9,394 nucleotides of DNA from Deltaproteobacteria bacterium (GTDB taxonomy: Bacteria; Myxococcota_A; UBA9160). Made by a program: the position numbers and the translations under genes. The stretch is taken from the NCBI GenBank assembly GCA_003520425.1, contig DOUU01000140.1:38055-47448 (forward strand), read 5' to 3'. The notes under the pieces are model-generated. The model ran no database searches. It saw only the letters and a program-made list of their open reading frames with translations, and was not told the origin of the DNA. Shown here piece after piece: positions 1-6,275 of this stretch (position 1 is its first letter; the number at the start of each line of letters is the position of its first letter).

Positions 1-296
1 AGGTCGATCGAAGCGGCTGGTGGCGGTCGTGAAGCAGACGCCCGATCGACTCAACAGCGCCGGCGGCCCTCCGCGGACTAACCACGCAAGGCCGAGTCAA
101 TCGTGGCGAAAAGTACGGAGGCCGTCTGTGACCCCAGGTACGGCAGCACGTACGCAAATCGCATGCAACGACGCAGAGGCAGCAGCGCGTCGGCCGTGCG
201 TCTGTGAACACGACGGGCCTCGATGATCGCCGCGACGAAGCGGCCAAGTGCAAGACGGCGGAGCTCCCCGATGTTCTCTACGGCCCTCCGTTGCGA
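1..296. other. No recognisable gene
   Basis: I see no convincing protein in this stretch. The open frames on both strands are rich in Arg, Pro, Ala and Ser, as expected of random high-GC sequence, and none shows a family motif. An 8-bp inverted repeat (GTCGATCG at 3-10 and CGATCGAC at 43-50) is present, but its core is self-complementary and it may be chance. The right end, from roughly 255, could hold more of the degraded ATPase described next, but the similarity is too weak to place a boundary. Confidence 0.5.
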
Positions 297-590
297 CCAG
301 GACTCCCCGGCGCGCCCGCCGCCCGAAAGAGGATGGCCCGAACGCCTTGCCTCGCGGGGAGTCGGTCTCTTCGGGCATCGTGCGCGATGTCTTCCGGGAG
401 CCGATGTTCTCGCTGCTGGTCGCGGTCGGCTTCGTCTCGGATCGGGGATCTTGGTGAAGGCTCATGCTCCTCGGGTTTGACCTCGTGAACGTGATGATCG
501 CCGCCTATCAAGAAAGCAAGACCGAGCACGTCCTCGAAGCGCTGCGCGACCTCACGAGCCCACGCGCGCTTGTGATCAGGGACGGTGCCT
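297..590 (+). pseudogene. Remnant of a cation-transporting P-type ATPase N-terminus
   Basis: Intact relatives are membrane pumps that move cations using ATP. The remnant reads as their N-terminal and first membrane region, but only across frame changes. Around 300-328 one frame gives GLPGAPAARK. The frame then switches to EDGPNALPR (329-355) and IVRDVFREPMFSLLVAVGF (about 377-433), which match the GPN-x-LP motif and the first membrane helix of calcium/cation ATPases. At about 441-461 another frame gives IGDLGEG, and from 461 the earlier frame resumes with LMLLGFDLVNVMIAAYQE, then a KTEHVLEALRDL stretch and SPRALVIRDG, ending near 586. In-frame stops (for example 455-457) break any single reading. 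Similarity stops after RDG, and the actuator-domain TGE, the phosphorylated DKTGT and the remaining membrane helices are absent. Nothing recognisable follows up to 792. This is a truncated, frameshifted relic. Sequencing errors could explain some frame changes but not the missing C-terminal bulk. Confidence 0.72.
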
Positions 591-792
591 GGAACACCAG
601 CGACGCCGACGCAGCCTATCGTGACGCGTGGACTGTCCATCGCAGAACTTGACGGCGGCTAGGGTGGACCAGGGCGCTGCGTTTGCGCTCTGCATGGAGG
701 AAAGGAGTGGGAACCGCAGGCGGCGGTCGCGGCGCAGCGCCTGAGCCCCGGTGAGAACATCACAGAGACCGACGGGCGGCCGCCGCGGGGCT

Positions 793-1476
793 TCAGCTTT
801 CGCCGGCGAGCCGCCGCAGCGCCGTCTCGTCCACGACATGCACGAGGCGCACCGAGCTGCGCACGATGCCCTCGCACTCGAGCCGCCGCAGCACACGGAT
901 CGCGGTTTCAACGGTGGTCCCGGAGGACTCTGCGAGTGCTCGGCGCGTAACGTGCGCCTCGCCTTCGCGCGTCGCCCGCAGAAGAGCGCGCGCGAGGCGC
1001 GCCGGCGCCGGGTCGTGGGCAAACGAGCGCAGCTGCTCATGCGCTTCACGCAGCCGTGCCGAAATGATGCTTACGACCTCAAGGCCGAGCCGTGGATCCT
1101 CTTTGAGGAGTGCCATGAAAACAGCCCGCGGCAGCCGCCAAGTCATACCCTCCGTTGAGCCTTCGGCGCTCATCGGATAGCCCTTTTCCTCCAGCGCAGA
1201 AAGAGCGCCGAACACTCGGCCCGGACCGAGCGTCTCGAGGGTGGTAATGCTGCCGTCCGGGGAACTCTTGTACAGGCGCACTTCGCCTCGCTGGAGAAGC
1301 CAGAGCGCTTCTGCGGGCGCTCCTTCGAAGAAAAGGGGAGCTCCTCGTCGGATGGGCTGCCTACGAAGCTGGGGTTGAACCCGAGCCATCTGCCCGGGGG
1401 ACAGGGTGCGAAAGAATTCAGCCTTCGCGATCTCGGTTTCGACCGCTCTTTCCGGGGGGCCAGCCGCACCTGTCAT
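793..1476 (-). CDS. Crp/Fnr-family transcriptional regulator
   Basis: Cytoplasmic DNA-binding regulator of 227 residues. Residues about 20-135 form the cyclic-nucleotide-binding-like beta barrel (FFEGAPAEALWLLQRGEV, then a PGRVFGALSALEEKG loop). A long dimerisation helix follows, then a winged HTH at about 177-205 (TRRALAESSGTTVETAIRVL). By alignment of the conserved Gly in the HTH turn, Val189, Glu190 and Arg194 occupy CRP positions Arg180, Glu181 and Arg185. The only cysteine is Cys201, inside the HTH domain, so an FNR-type iron-sulphur cluster is not possible. The Arg-Ser pair that binds cAMP phosphate in CRP reads Met-Ser here, so cAMP is unlikely. The signal is unknown. I chose ATG at 1476 because GAGGA lies 8 nt upstream; a TTG at 1494 is in frame but has no clear ribosome site. 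The gene diverges from the hemerythrin gene and is the candidate reader of the palindromes at 2224, 4130 and 9307. The family is certain; the ligand is not. Confidence 0.93.
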   Translation of the reverse strand: MTGAAGPPERAVETEIAKAEFFRTLSPGQMARVQPQLRRQPIRRGAPLFFEGAPAEALWLLQRGEVRLYKSSPDGSITTLETLGPGRVFGALSALEEKGYPMSAEGSTEGMTWRLPRAVFMALLKEDPRLGLEVVSIISARLREAHEQLRSFAHDPAPARLARALLRATREGEAHVTRRALAESSGTTVETAIRVLRRLECEGIVRSSVRLVHVVDETALRRLAGES

Positions 1477-1569
1477 GCTTGGGATCCTCGCCAAAGGGCC
1501 CGACCTGGTCCATCATACCCGAGGGGGGATCCAAAGGAACCGTATCCGAATCCCAGTGCGGAGGGCGGC
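1477..1569. promoter_or_regulatory. Divergent intergenic region between regulator and hemerythrin genes
   Basis: These 93 bp must hold the 5' regions of both divergent genes. I see no clear -35/-10 pair and no full Crp/Fnr palindrome. A single half-site TCATA lies at 1513-1517, but the position where its TATGA partner should be (1502-1506) reads GACCT. Autoregulation through the palindrome seen elsewhere is therefore not supported here. Confidence 0.4.
1485..1489 (-). promoter_or_regulatory. Ribosome binding site of the Crp/Fnr regulator
   Basis: On the minus strand this reads GAGGA, 8 nt before ATG at 1476. It supports that start over the in-frame TTG at 1494, which is preceded by GGGCCC and no purine-rich site. 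Confidence 0.6.
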
Positions 1570-2004
1570 ATGACCAGCAACACGCGAAAGTCGCTCGAGG
1601 GTCTGGTGGCCGCAGAGCATCGCCACCTCGATGCCTTGTTCGGGGAGATTCTCTTGGACCTCCGAAGAGGCGGGGAGGGTGCTGCCGCGCAGGACGCCTT
1701 CGCACGGCTGCGCGATCAACTCGAGGCCCATCTGGCACGAGAGGATCGCCTCTACTATCCCGCGCTACGTGCCTTGCGACCAGCTCACCGCGAGCCTATC
1801 GCCGCGATCGTCGCTGCTCACGACGTCTTCCGCTCGCAGCTCGCCCAGATCGAATCAAGCTTGGCGATAGGTGCGAAAGATGCTGCGCTGCGGGCGGTCG
1901 AGCTGCTCGCCAGCCTCTTTGCCACTCATGAGGTCGCAGAGGAGCAGATGCTTCAGAAGATCGACCAGGAGGTGGTGGCGGAGGGGATGCCCTCGGCAGG
2001 TTGA
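1570..2004 (+). CDS. Hemerythrin HHE-domain protein
   Basis: Small (144 residues) cytoplasmic four-helix-bundle protein expected to bind a di-iron centre. Such proteins bind or sense oxygen, nitric oxide or iron, or handle oxidative stress. Visible ligand candidates follow the family pattern: His17 and His19 in helix 1 (AEHRHLD), His54 and Glu58 in helix 2 (LEAHLAREDRLYYPAL), His84 in helix 3 (VAAHDVF), and His120 and Glu124 in helix 4 (LFATHEVAEEQML). One HHE domain fills the protein, with no signal peptide or membrane segment. The start at 1570 has GGAGG at 1560-1564, 5 nt upstream; the frame stays open further upstream but overlaps the divergent regulator gene and loses the family pattern. 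Divergent placement beside a Crp/Fnr regulator suggests a shared redox- or gas-related role, which is inference. Confidence 0.9.
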   Translation: MTSNTRKSLEGLVAAEHRHLDALFGEILLDLRRGGEGAAAQDAFARLRDQLEAHLAREDRLYYPALRALRPAHREPIAAIVAAHDVFRSQLAQIESSLAIGAKDAALRAVELLASLFATHEVAEEQMLQKIDQEVVAEGMPSAG

Positions 2005-2076
2005 TCGAGAGGCCTCGTTTCCTCCGGGGTTCGGGACCCCTCCTTGGTCCAAGCTCCGAAATCTTCTGAAGAAGAC

Positions 2077-2105
2077 GCAGCCCCCGTAGGCGAGGACGGG
2101 GTTGC
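2077..2105 (+). terminator. Possible terminator hairpin after the hemerythrin gene
   Basis: CCCCGT (2082-2087) pairs with ACGGGG (2096-2101) around an 8-nt loop. The stem extends outward through GCAG/TTGC with one bulged C and one G-T pair. It starts 73 bp past the hemerythrin stop. No T-run follows, so intrinsic termination is uncertain. Confidence 0.3.
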
Positions 2106-2223
2106 GCCAGCGGGGAAGAGCGGCAAGGCCTCCCTGCGAGGGCGTGGCGAAGGTGGCCGGGAATCGGACTTGAAGGCGCGTCCGGCTCTCGCGGCTATGG
2201 GGCGTCCTCCCCCAGCCCGTGCG

Positions 2224-2239
2224 TATGAGCTTTGTCATA
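2224..2239. promoter_or_regulatory. Crp/Fnr-type palindrome A (TATGAG-CTTT-GTCATA)
   Basis: TATGA, six bases, TCATA: the 5-N6-5 spacing of Crp/Fnr operators (CRP consensus TGTGA-N6-TCACA). It lies 241 bp upstream of the acyltransferase start, in the gene-free region. Ten of the twelve outer bases are complementary; only the innermost G/G pair fails. The same element recurs at 4130 and 9307. The distance to the gene implies a long leader or an unseen transcript. Confidence 0.6.
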
Positions 2240-2351
2240 ACGCGGGCCGGCGAGAAGGGCTTACGGTGCGGGCTGTAGCTTCGGATAGACGCCTCCGCGC
2301 GGCGCCTCGTCGGTGTTGTGGGGAACCTCGCTCGTGCGGGCACGCTGTCGC

Positions 2352-2375
2352 GGATCGCAGAAGGGATCGCAGAAG
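2352..2375. repeat. Tandem duplication of a 12-mer
   Basis: GGATCGCAGAAG occurs twice back to back (2352-2363 and 2364-2375), 105 bp before the acyltransferase start. Twelve is a multiple of three, so it could also be a slippage product in former coding sequence. No function is evident. Confidence 0.85.
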
Positions 2376-2465
2376 GTTCCCGCGGAGGTCCGGCTCCTCT
2401 TAAGACGCAGGTCGGAGGGAACAAGAGGCTATCAACAAAGGTGCACAGGTCCGGACGCAGGGGAA

Positions 2466-2474
2466 GGGGAGGAT
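2466..2474 (+). promoter_or_regulatory. Ribosome binding site of the acyltransferase
   Basis: GGGGAGGAT, with the GGAGGA core ending 7 nt before GTG at 2481. It fixes the GTG as start, because no in-frame ATG or GTG near the conserved N-terminus has a comparable site. Confidence 0.7.
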
Positions 2475-2480
2475 CGCGTC

Positions 2481-3932
2481 GTGTCCGAGTCCTCGTACGA
2501 GTTCCTCTCGGCACAAGATAGCTCGTTTCTCGCCTTCGAGAACCGCAATACCCACATGCACGTGGGTGCGATTGCGGTATTCGAAGGTGCTCCAGTCACG
2601 GGACCGTCCGGCGGGCTTGACATCGAGTGCCTCCGCGGCCACGTGGGGGCCCGCCTGCGGGCCCTGCCCCGCTACAGGCAGCGGCTTGAGTTCACTCCGC
2701 TCCAAGGTAGGCCCATCTGGGTGGACGATCCTCACTTCAGTCTCCGCTACCACGTGCGTCACGCGGCTTTGCCGCGCCCCGGAGACGAAAGGGAGCTCAA
2801 GGAGCTCGCAGGCCTCATCCTTTCCCAGCAACTCGATCGACACAAGCCGCTGTGGGAGCTGTGGTTCGTGGAAGGTCTCGAAGGTGGGCGGACCGCCATG
2901 ATTGCGAAGGTACACCACTGCATGGTCGACGGAGTGGGCGGCGTGGGCCTGCTCACGGCGCTGCTCTCCCCGGCACCTTCAAGCGATCCTGACCCCGGGG
3001 TGCCGTGGCTGCCCCGGCCCGCGAACCGCTTTGAGCTCCTCGTCGACGAGATGTCGCGAAACGCGGCTGCTCCCTTTCGGGCGTTGCGCTCATTGGGCGA
3101 GGCGGTTGCCCGGCCGCGGGAGACATCGGCGGAGGTTGCGCGCACCGCCGTTGCGGTGTGGGAAACAATCCGTGCGGGGTTCCGGGTCGTGGCGAATACG
3201 CCGCTCAATCGACCCATTGGCCCGCATCGCAGCGTCGAATGGCATGCGATCGACCTCGGGGACGTGCGCGCACTCAAGAAAGATCTCGATGGTACGGTCA
3301 ACGATGTCGTGCTTACGGTCGTAGCAGGGGCAGTGCGCCGCTTCCTCCTCTTGCGGCGCTGGGACCCGAAGGGCTTCGACTATCGCGCGGTCGTGCCGGT
3401 GAACATGCGGACGGGTCCTGAGGACGAAGGTGTCGCGAACCGTGTGTCGGCATGGTTCGTGTCATTGCCGGTTGCCGAGCGGGATCCGCTAAGGCGCTTT
3501 AGCCGAGTGCGCGAGGCCACCGAGAAGTTAAGGCGCTCGCAGGTCGCGCAGGGCACGGATCTCCTGATTCGCTTCGCCGATTGGACGGGCTCGCGAACCT
3601 TGGTGGACGTCGGGACCCGTTTCACATCGCGGCTCCACCCCTACCACCTCATCGTGACCAATGTCCCTGGGCCGCAGATCCCCCTTTATCTGCTCGAAGC
3701 TCGGCTCCAAAGCCTGTATCCGCAGCTTCCCCTCTTCGAGCACCAAGGGTTCGCGGTGGCGGTGATGAGCTACCTCGGCAAGGTCGGCTTTGGCTTGATC
3801 GGCGATCCAGATCTCATCCCGGACCTTGCGGCGTTCGGGCCGGCAATCCAGGAGTCCTTCGAGGAGCTCCGCGAGGCAGCCGAGAAGACCCGGACGTTGA
3901 GGTCCGCGGGGGGCAGACACCGGCGCCGGTAG
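2481..3932 (+). CDS. WS/DGAT-type wax ester synthase / diacylglycerol O-acyltransferase
   Basis: Transfers an acyl group from acyl-CoA to a fatty alcohol or diacylglycerol, making wax esters or triacylglycerol for storage; the enzyme is cytosolic or attached to lipid bodies. The 483 residues fit the usual length. The N-terminus (LSAQDSSFLAFENRNTHMHV) is the family's S-x-x-D-x-x-F-L motif. The catalytic HHxxxDG is HHCMVDG at 145-151. The later motifs are present: PLN (241-243), NDVVL (274-278) and NVPGP (394-398), and the VVPVNMR segment precedes the C-terminal domain. Residues 30-160 and 260-460 correspond to the two acyltransferase-like halves. No signal peptide is seen. Start GTG at 2481 has a strong ribosome site. 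The gene appears to be transcribed alone, with palindrome A 241 bp upstream and a 258-bp gap before the next gene. Wax ester versus triacylglycerol preference cannot be read from sequence. A role in making complex polyketide-like esters is a less likely alternative. Confidence 0.93.
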   Translation: MSESSYEFLSAQDSSFLAFENRNTHMHVGAIAVFEGAPVTGPSGGLDIECLRGHVGARLRALPRYRQRLEFTPLQGRPIWVDDPHFSLRYHVRHAALPRPGDERELKELAGLILSQQLDRHKPLWELWFVEGLEGGRTAMIAKVHHCMVDGVGGVGLLTALLSPAPSSDPDPGVPWLPRPANRFELLVDEMSRNAAAPFRALRSLGEAVARPRETSAEVARTAVAVWETIRAGFRVVANTPLNRPIGPHRSVEWHAIDLGDVRALKKDLDGTVNDVVLTVVAGAVRRFLLLRRWDPKGFDYRAVVPVNMRTGPEDEGVANRVSAWFVSLPVAERDPLRRFSRVREATEKLRRSQVAQGTDLLIRFADWTGSRTLVDVGTRFTSRLHPYHLIVTNVPGPQIPLYLLEARLQSLYPQLPLFEHQGFAVAVMSYLGKVGFGLIGDPDLIPDLAAFGPAIQESFEELREAAEKTRTLRSAGGRHRRR

Positions 3933-4190
3933 GATGACGCCGCTCGTCTTCGGGTGCCGGATTCCGGACGTCCTGGCTCGCCGCAAACGAAGGGCCTGGG
4001 GGATCGCGCGGCGGGGACCCCTTTTCGGAAGAGGAGGGAGAGGATTCGGAGCGGCAGGAGGGGGAGCGCTGCTGCCGGGATTGCGCAGTGCCCAACGGTT
4101 CTGACCGTCTCCTGAACCCCAGGGGGAGATATGACCCTCGTCATAAGGCTCCCCGCGTGAATACGGCACCTTTCCGACAGAGGTGCCCAT
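3933..4190. other. Intergenic region between acyltransferase and dehydrogenase
   Basis: No gene is evident in these 258 bp. CGGCAG (4052-4057) and CTGCCG (4072-4077) can pair around a 14-nt loop, which could end the acyltransferase transcript, but there is no T-run. Palindrome B lies at 4130-4145. A loose -10-like AATACG (4160-4165) follows the palindrome, too weak to call a promoter. Confidence 0.4.
4130..4145. promoter_or_regulatory. Crp/Fnr-type palindrome B (TATGAC-CCTC-GTCATA)
   Basis: Perfect 6-bp arms around 4 bp, or TATGA-N6-TCATA in Crp/Fnr terms. It ends 45 bp before the dehydrogenase start, so it sits in the expected promoter of the four-gene operon. At this distance it could activate or repress, depending on where transcription begins. 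It is the best of the three copies. Confidence 0.7.
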
Positions 4191-5396
4191 ATGCCGCTTG
4201 TCGAGATCGAGCCTGTCCTCACAGAGGCCGAGCGCCAGCTGCGAGACGCGGCGCACAAATTCGCCGAGGAGGTGATGCGTCCGGCGGGGCGTGCGCTCGA
4301 CGTCCTGCCCGACCCTGCGCAGGCGATCGCGCCGGATTGCATTCTCTGGCAGGTGTTCGACCGCTATAGAGAGATGGGCTTCGACGATCTCGAGGACGCG
4401 ACGGCGGACCTTCCTCCAGTCGAGCACGCCCGGGTGCGAGCGCTGGTGAGCGAGGAGCTTGGTTGGGGCGACGCGGGCCTCGCGATCAGCCTGGGTGTGG
4501 CAGGGTTCCATCGCATTTTTGCCCGCATGTCGGGTCGGCCATCGCTCATCGAACGCTTCTGTGCTCCTGAGAGTAAGGACATCGGCTGCTGGGCGGTGAC
4601 AGAGCCTGATCATGGCAGCGACACGCTCGCGGTGAGTGAGCCCGCCTTCGGTGATCCCAAGGTGCGTGCGAACTGCACGGCCCGCCGCGACGGCAAGACA
4701 TACGTGATCCGCGGGCAGAAGTCGGCCTGGGTCTCCAATGGATCGATTGCTACGGTCGCGACGCTCTTCTGCACCGTGGATCCGAGCCACGGCTTCCGGG
4801 GTGGCGCGATCTGTCTTGTGCCCCTCGACCTTCCCGGAGTCTCCCGCGGCAGGCCCCTCGATAAGCTCGGCCAGCGCGCGCTCAACCAAGGCGAGATCTT
4901 CTTTAACGATGTTCGCGTGCCCGAGGAATACGTCGTGGTTGGCTCCGAGGCCTATGCATCCGCCGTGGAGGCCGTGCTTGCGCTTGCAAACGCGTCGATG
5001 GGCGTGATCTTCGTGGGTCTCGCACGAGCAGCTGTTGAGCTCGCGCTCGGCTACGCCCATGAACGCATCCAAGGGGGCGCTCCGATCTTTGCCCACCAGA
5101 GCGTGAAGTCGCGCCTCTTCAAGATTTTCATGCAAGTCGAAGCCGCACGAGCGCTTGCGCGTCGGGTGTTTATCTACAACACGACGCAACCTCCGCTCGT
5201 CCAGTATTCAATCGCATCGAAGGTCTTCTGCACGAACACCGCGTTTGAAGCGGCCAGTGGGGCGCTCCAGATCTACGGTGGGAATGGTCTGTCCCGCGAG
5301 TATCCGATCGAGAAGCTTTTGCGCGACGCGCGCGCGTCGATGATTGAGGATGGATGCAACGATCTCCTGAGCTTGGTCGGGGCGTCCAAACTCTGA
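4191..5396 (+). CDS. Acyl-CoA dehydrogenase family protein with Asp at the usual catalytic Glu position
   Basis: FAD enzyme that removes two hydrogens from an acyl-CoA to form an enoyl-CoA and passes electrons to ETF; no ETF gene lies in the window. Its 401 residues follow the family order: N-terminal helical domain (1-130), a beta domain with the FAD-binding WAVTEPDHGSD (134-144) and KSAWVSNG (177-184), then the C-terminal helical domain with ERIQGGAPIFAHQ (291-303), GGNGLSREYPIEKLLRDAR (363-381) and IEDGC (385-389). Aligned with medium-chain acyl-CoA dehydrogenase (IYEGT), Asp387 takes the place of catalytic Glu376. The alternative Glu position used by isovaleryl-CoA dehydrogenase reads as part of LALANASMG, with no acid. 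AGAGGTG lies 5 nt before the ATG. It leads the operon and lies just after palindrome B. The substrate is unknown; a branched, cyclic or steroid-like acyl-CoA, or a non-standard elimination, is possible. Confidence 0.92.
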   Translation: MPLVEIEPVLTEAERQLRDAAHKFAEEVMRPAGRALDVLPDPAQAIAPDCILWQVFDRYREMGFDDLEDATADLPPVEHARVRALVSEELGWGDAGLAISLGVAGFHRIFARMSGRPSLIERFCAPESKDIGCWAVTEPDHGSDTLAVSEPAFGDPKVRANCTARRDGKTYVIRGQKSAWVSNGSIATVATLFCTVDPSHGFRGGAICLVPLDLPGVSRGRPLDKLGQRALNQGEIFFNDVRVPEEYVVVGSEAYASAVEAVLALANASMGVIFVGLARAAVELALGYAHERIQGGAPIFAHQSVKSRLFKIFMQVEAARALARRVFIYNTTQPPLVQYSIASKVFCTNTAFEAASGALQIYGGNGLSREYPIEKLLRDARASMIEDGCNDLLSLVGASKL

Positions 5397-5420
5397 CCGG
5401 GACTGAGAAGGGAGAACATC

Positions 5421-6209
5421 ATGGAACTTCGAGAGGCGATCGGCCGCCGTCGTTCCTTCCGCTTCCTCCGGCCGTATCGCCCGGTGGAACCCGAGAAAAT
5501 CCAGCGGATGCTTGAGGCTGCTCGGCTGGCATCGCACTGGGGCAACGTGGGGAGCCTGAGGGCCGTCGTGGTCTTTCGCGACAGCGCTTCCCCCGAAGCC
5601 CTCTCCGCGATCACGGCACCCATCGCGGGCTATCAGATTCGACTCGCCCCCGTGATCATCGTCTGGTATCTCGATACCGCCGCGGTCGACGAGCAGGCGG
5701 ACCGTCTGCGAGAGCTGCTCAAGGCTGGGGCGCTCGGCTTCGGCGAAGGGAAGGAGAAGGCGCTCGAAGAGCAGCTGATCCCTATCTTCCGGTCCATCAA
5801 AGACAAGATGAAGGAGCCCGGACTCGGCGAGGTCGACTGCGGCCAGGGCATTGCGCAGGCGACACTCGCGGCGGTCGAGCAAGGGCTCGGCACCTGCTGC
5901 CTCTCCTCTCCCAACGTAGACAAGATCCGCGCGGCGCTTGGCATGCCGGAGACCTGCCGGATCGTCGTGCTCCAAACCGTGGGGTATCCAGCCGAGAGCC
6001 CGGAAGCCGGCGGCCAAAGGCCGCGGCAGCCGTTCGAGGATCTGTTCCACATGAATCGTTATGGAGAGCCCTTCCCGCGGGACGCCAAGGTCGTCGGCGA
6101 GCTGGAGCGCGACCTCATGATCCAGCCGCAAGCACCGCTGCCGTGGCGAGAAAAAGAGCTCGAATTTCTTCAGAACGCGTTGGGGATCAAGGGACATGGG
6201 TTGCTCTAG
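5421..6209 (+). CDS. Nitroreductase-family FMN oxidoreductase
   Basis: Cytoplasmic flavoprotein of 262 residues, probably FMN-dependent and NAD(P)H-linked. Evidence is the N-terminal AIGRRRSFRFLRPY (6-19), the RRS-x-R motif that binds FMN phosphate; EKIQRMLEAARLASHWGN (25-42), the family's helix and A-x-x-A-x-x-xx-N segment; DCGQGIAQATLAAVEQGLG (139-157) before TCCLSS; and IVVLQTVGYPAE (181-192), the usual GYP strand. A C-terminal tail (about 205-262) extends past the core. GGGAG lies 6 nt before the ATG, 24 bp after the dehydrogenase stop, so the two are almost surely co-transcribed. Family members reduce nitro groups, quinones or enones, or dehydrogenate substrates. The position between CoA-pathway genes suggests a redox step on a pathway intermediate, such as ring or enone reduction, but this is inference. 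Confidence 0.88.
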   Translation: MELREAIGRRRSFRFLRPYRPVEPEKIQRMLEAARLASHWGNVGSLRAVVVFRDSASPEALSAITAPIAGYQIRLAPVIIVWYLDTAAVDEQADRLRELLKAGALGFGEGKEKALEEQLIPIFRSIKDKMKEPGLGEVDCGQGIAQATLAAVEQGLGTCCLSSPNVDKIRAALGMPETCRIVVLQTVGYPAESPEAGGQRPRQPFEDLFHMNRYGEPFPRDAKVVGELERDLMIQPQAPLPWREKELEFLQNALGIKGHGLL

Positions 6210-6263
6210 GCCACCGACCGAGAGCCTTGCCTCGTCGCGTCCCTAAGAAGGGTAGATCCACGC

Positions 6264-6270
6264 GGAGGAG
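6264..6270 (+). promoter_or_regulatory. Ribosome binding site of the thiolase-like gene
   Basis: GGAGGAG, 5 nt before GTG at 6276. It supports the GTG start, which gives the expected family N-terminus (AVIAGVGMTKFG). Confidence 0.65.
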
Positions 6271-6275
6271 ACCTC

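Larger units (their letters stand above)
2005..2480. other. Gene-free 476-bp region upstream of the acyltransferase
   Basis: I find no convincing coding sequence here. The frame that runs into the acyltransferase stays open from 2313, but those 56 extra codons are Arg/Gly/Ser-rich, match nothing in the family and precede a well-formed start at 2481. The region holds a GC-rich hairpin (2077-2105), a Crp-like palindrome (2224-2239) and a tandem 12-mer (2352-2375). A long 5' leader or a small RNA is possible but not shown. Confidence 0.5.

Noticed and set aside
3..50. 8-bp inverted repeat GTCGATCG/CGATCGAC as a mobile-element end or attachment site
   Set aside because: The core CGATCG is self-complementary, the loop is 32 bp and no transposase or integrase is nearby.
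1502..1517. Palindrome-like site in the regulator/hemerythrin intergenic region
   Set aside because: Only the TCATA half is present; the partner position reads GACCT.
1375..1569. Upstream extension of the hemerythrin frame
   Set aside because: It overlaps the divergent regulator gene, matches no hemerythrin N-terminus, and ATG at 1570 has a good ribosome site.
2313..2480. Upstream extension of the acyltransferase frame
   Set aside because: The 56 extra residues are low-complexity and basic, include the translated tandem repeat, and precede a strong ribosome site and the family N-terminus at 2481.
3919..3930. 12-bp palindrome ACCGGCGCCGGT at the acyltransferase 3' end
   Set aside because: It is in coding sequence, has no loop, and is a plausible chance product of Arg/Gly codons.
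3528..5189. Long open frame on the minus strand across the acyltransferase 3' end and the dehydrogenase gene
   Set aside because: It lies opposite two clear enzymes, spans the intergenic region and shows no family motif. Long antisense frames are expected in high-GC coding DNA.
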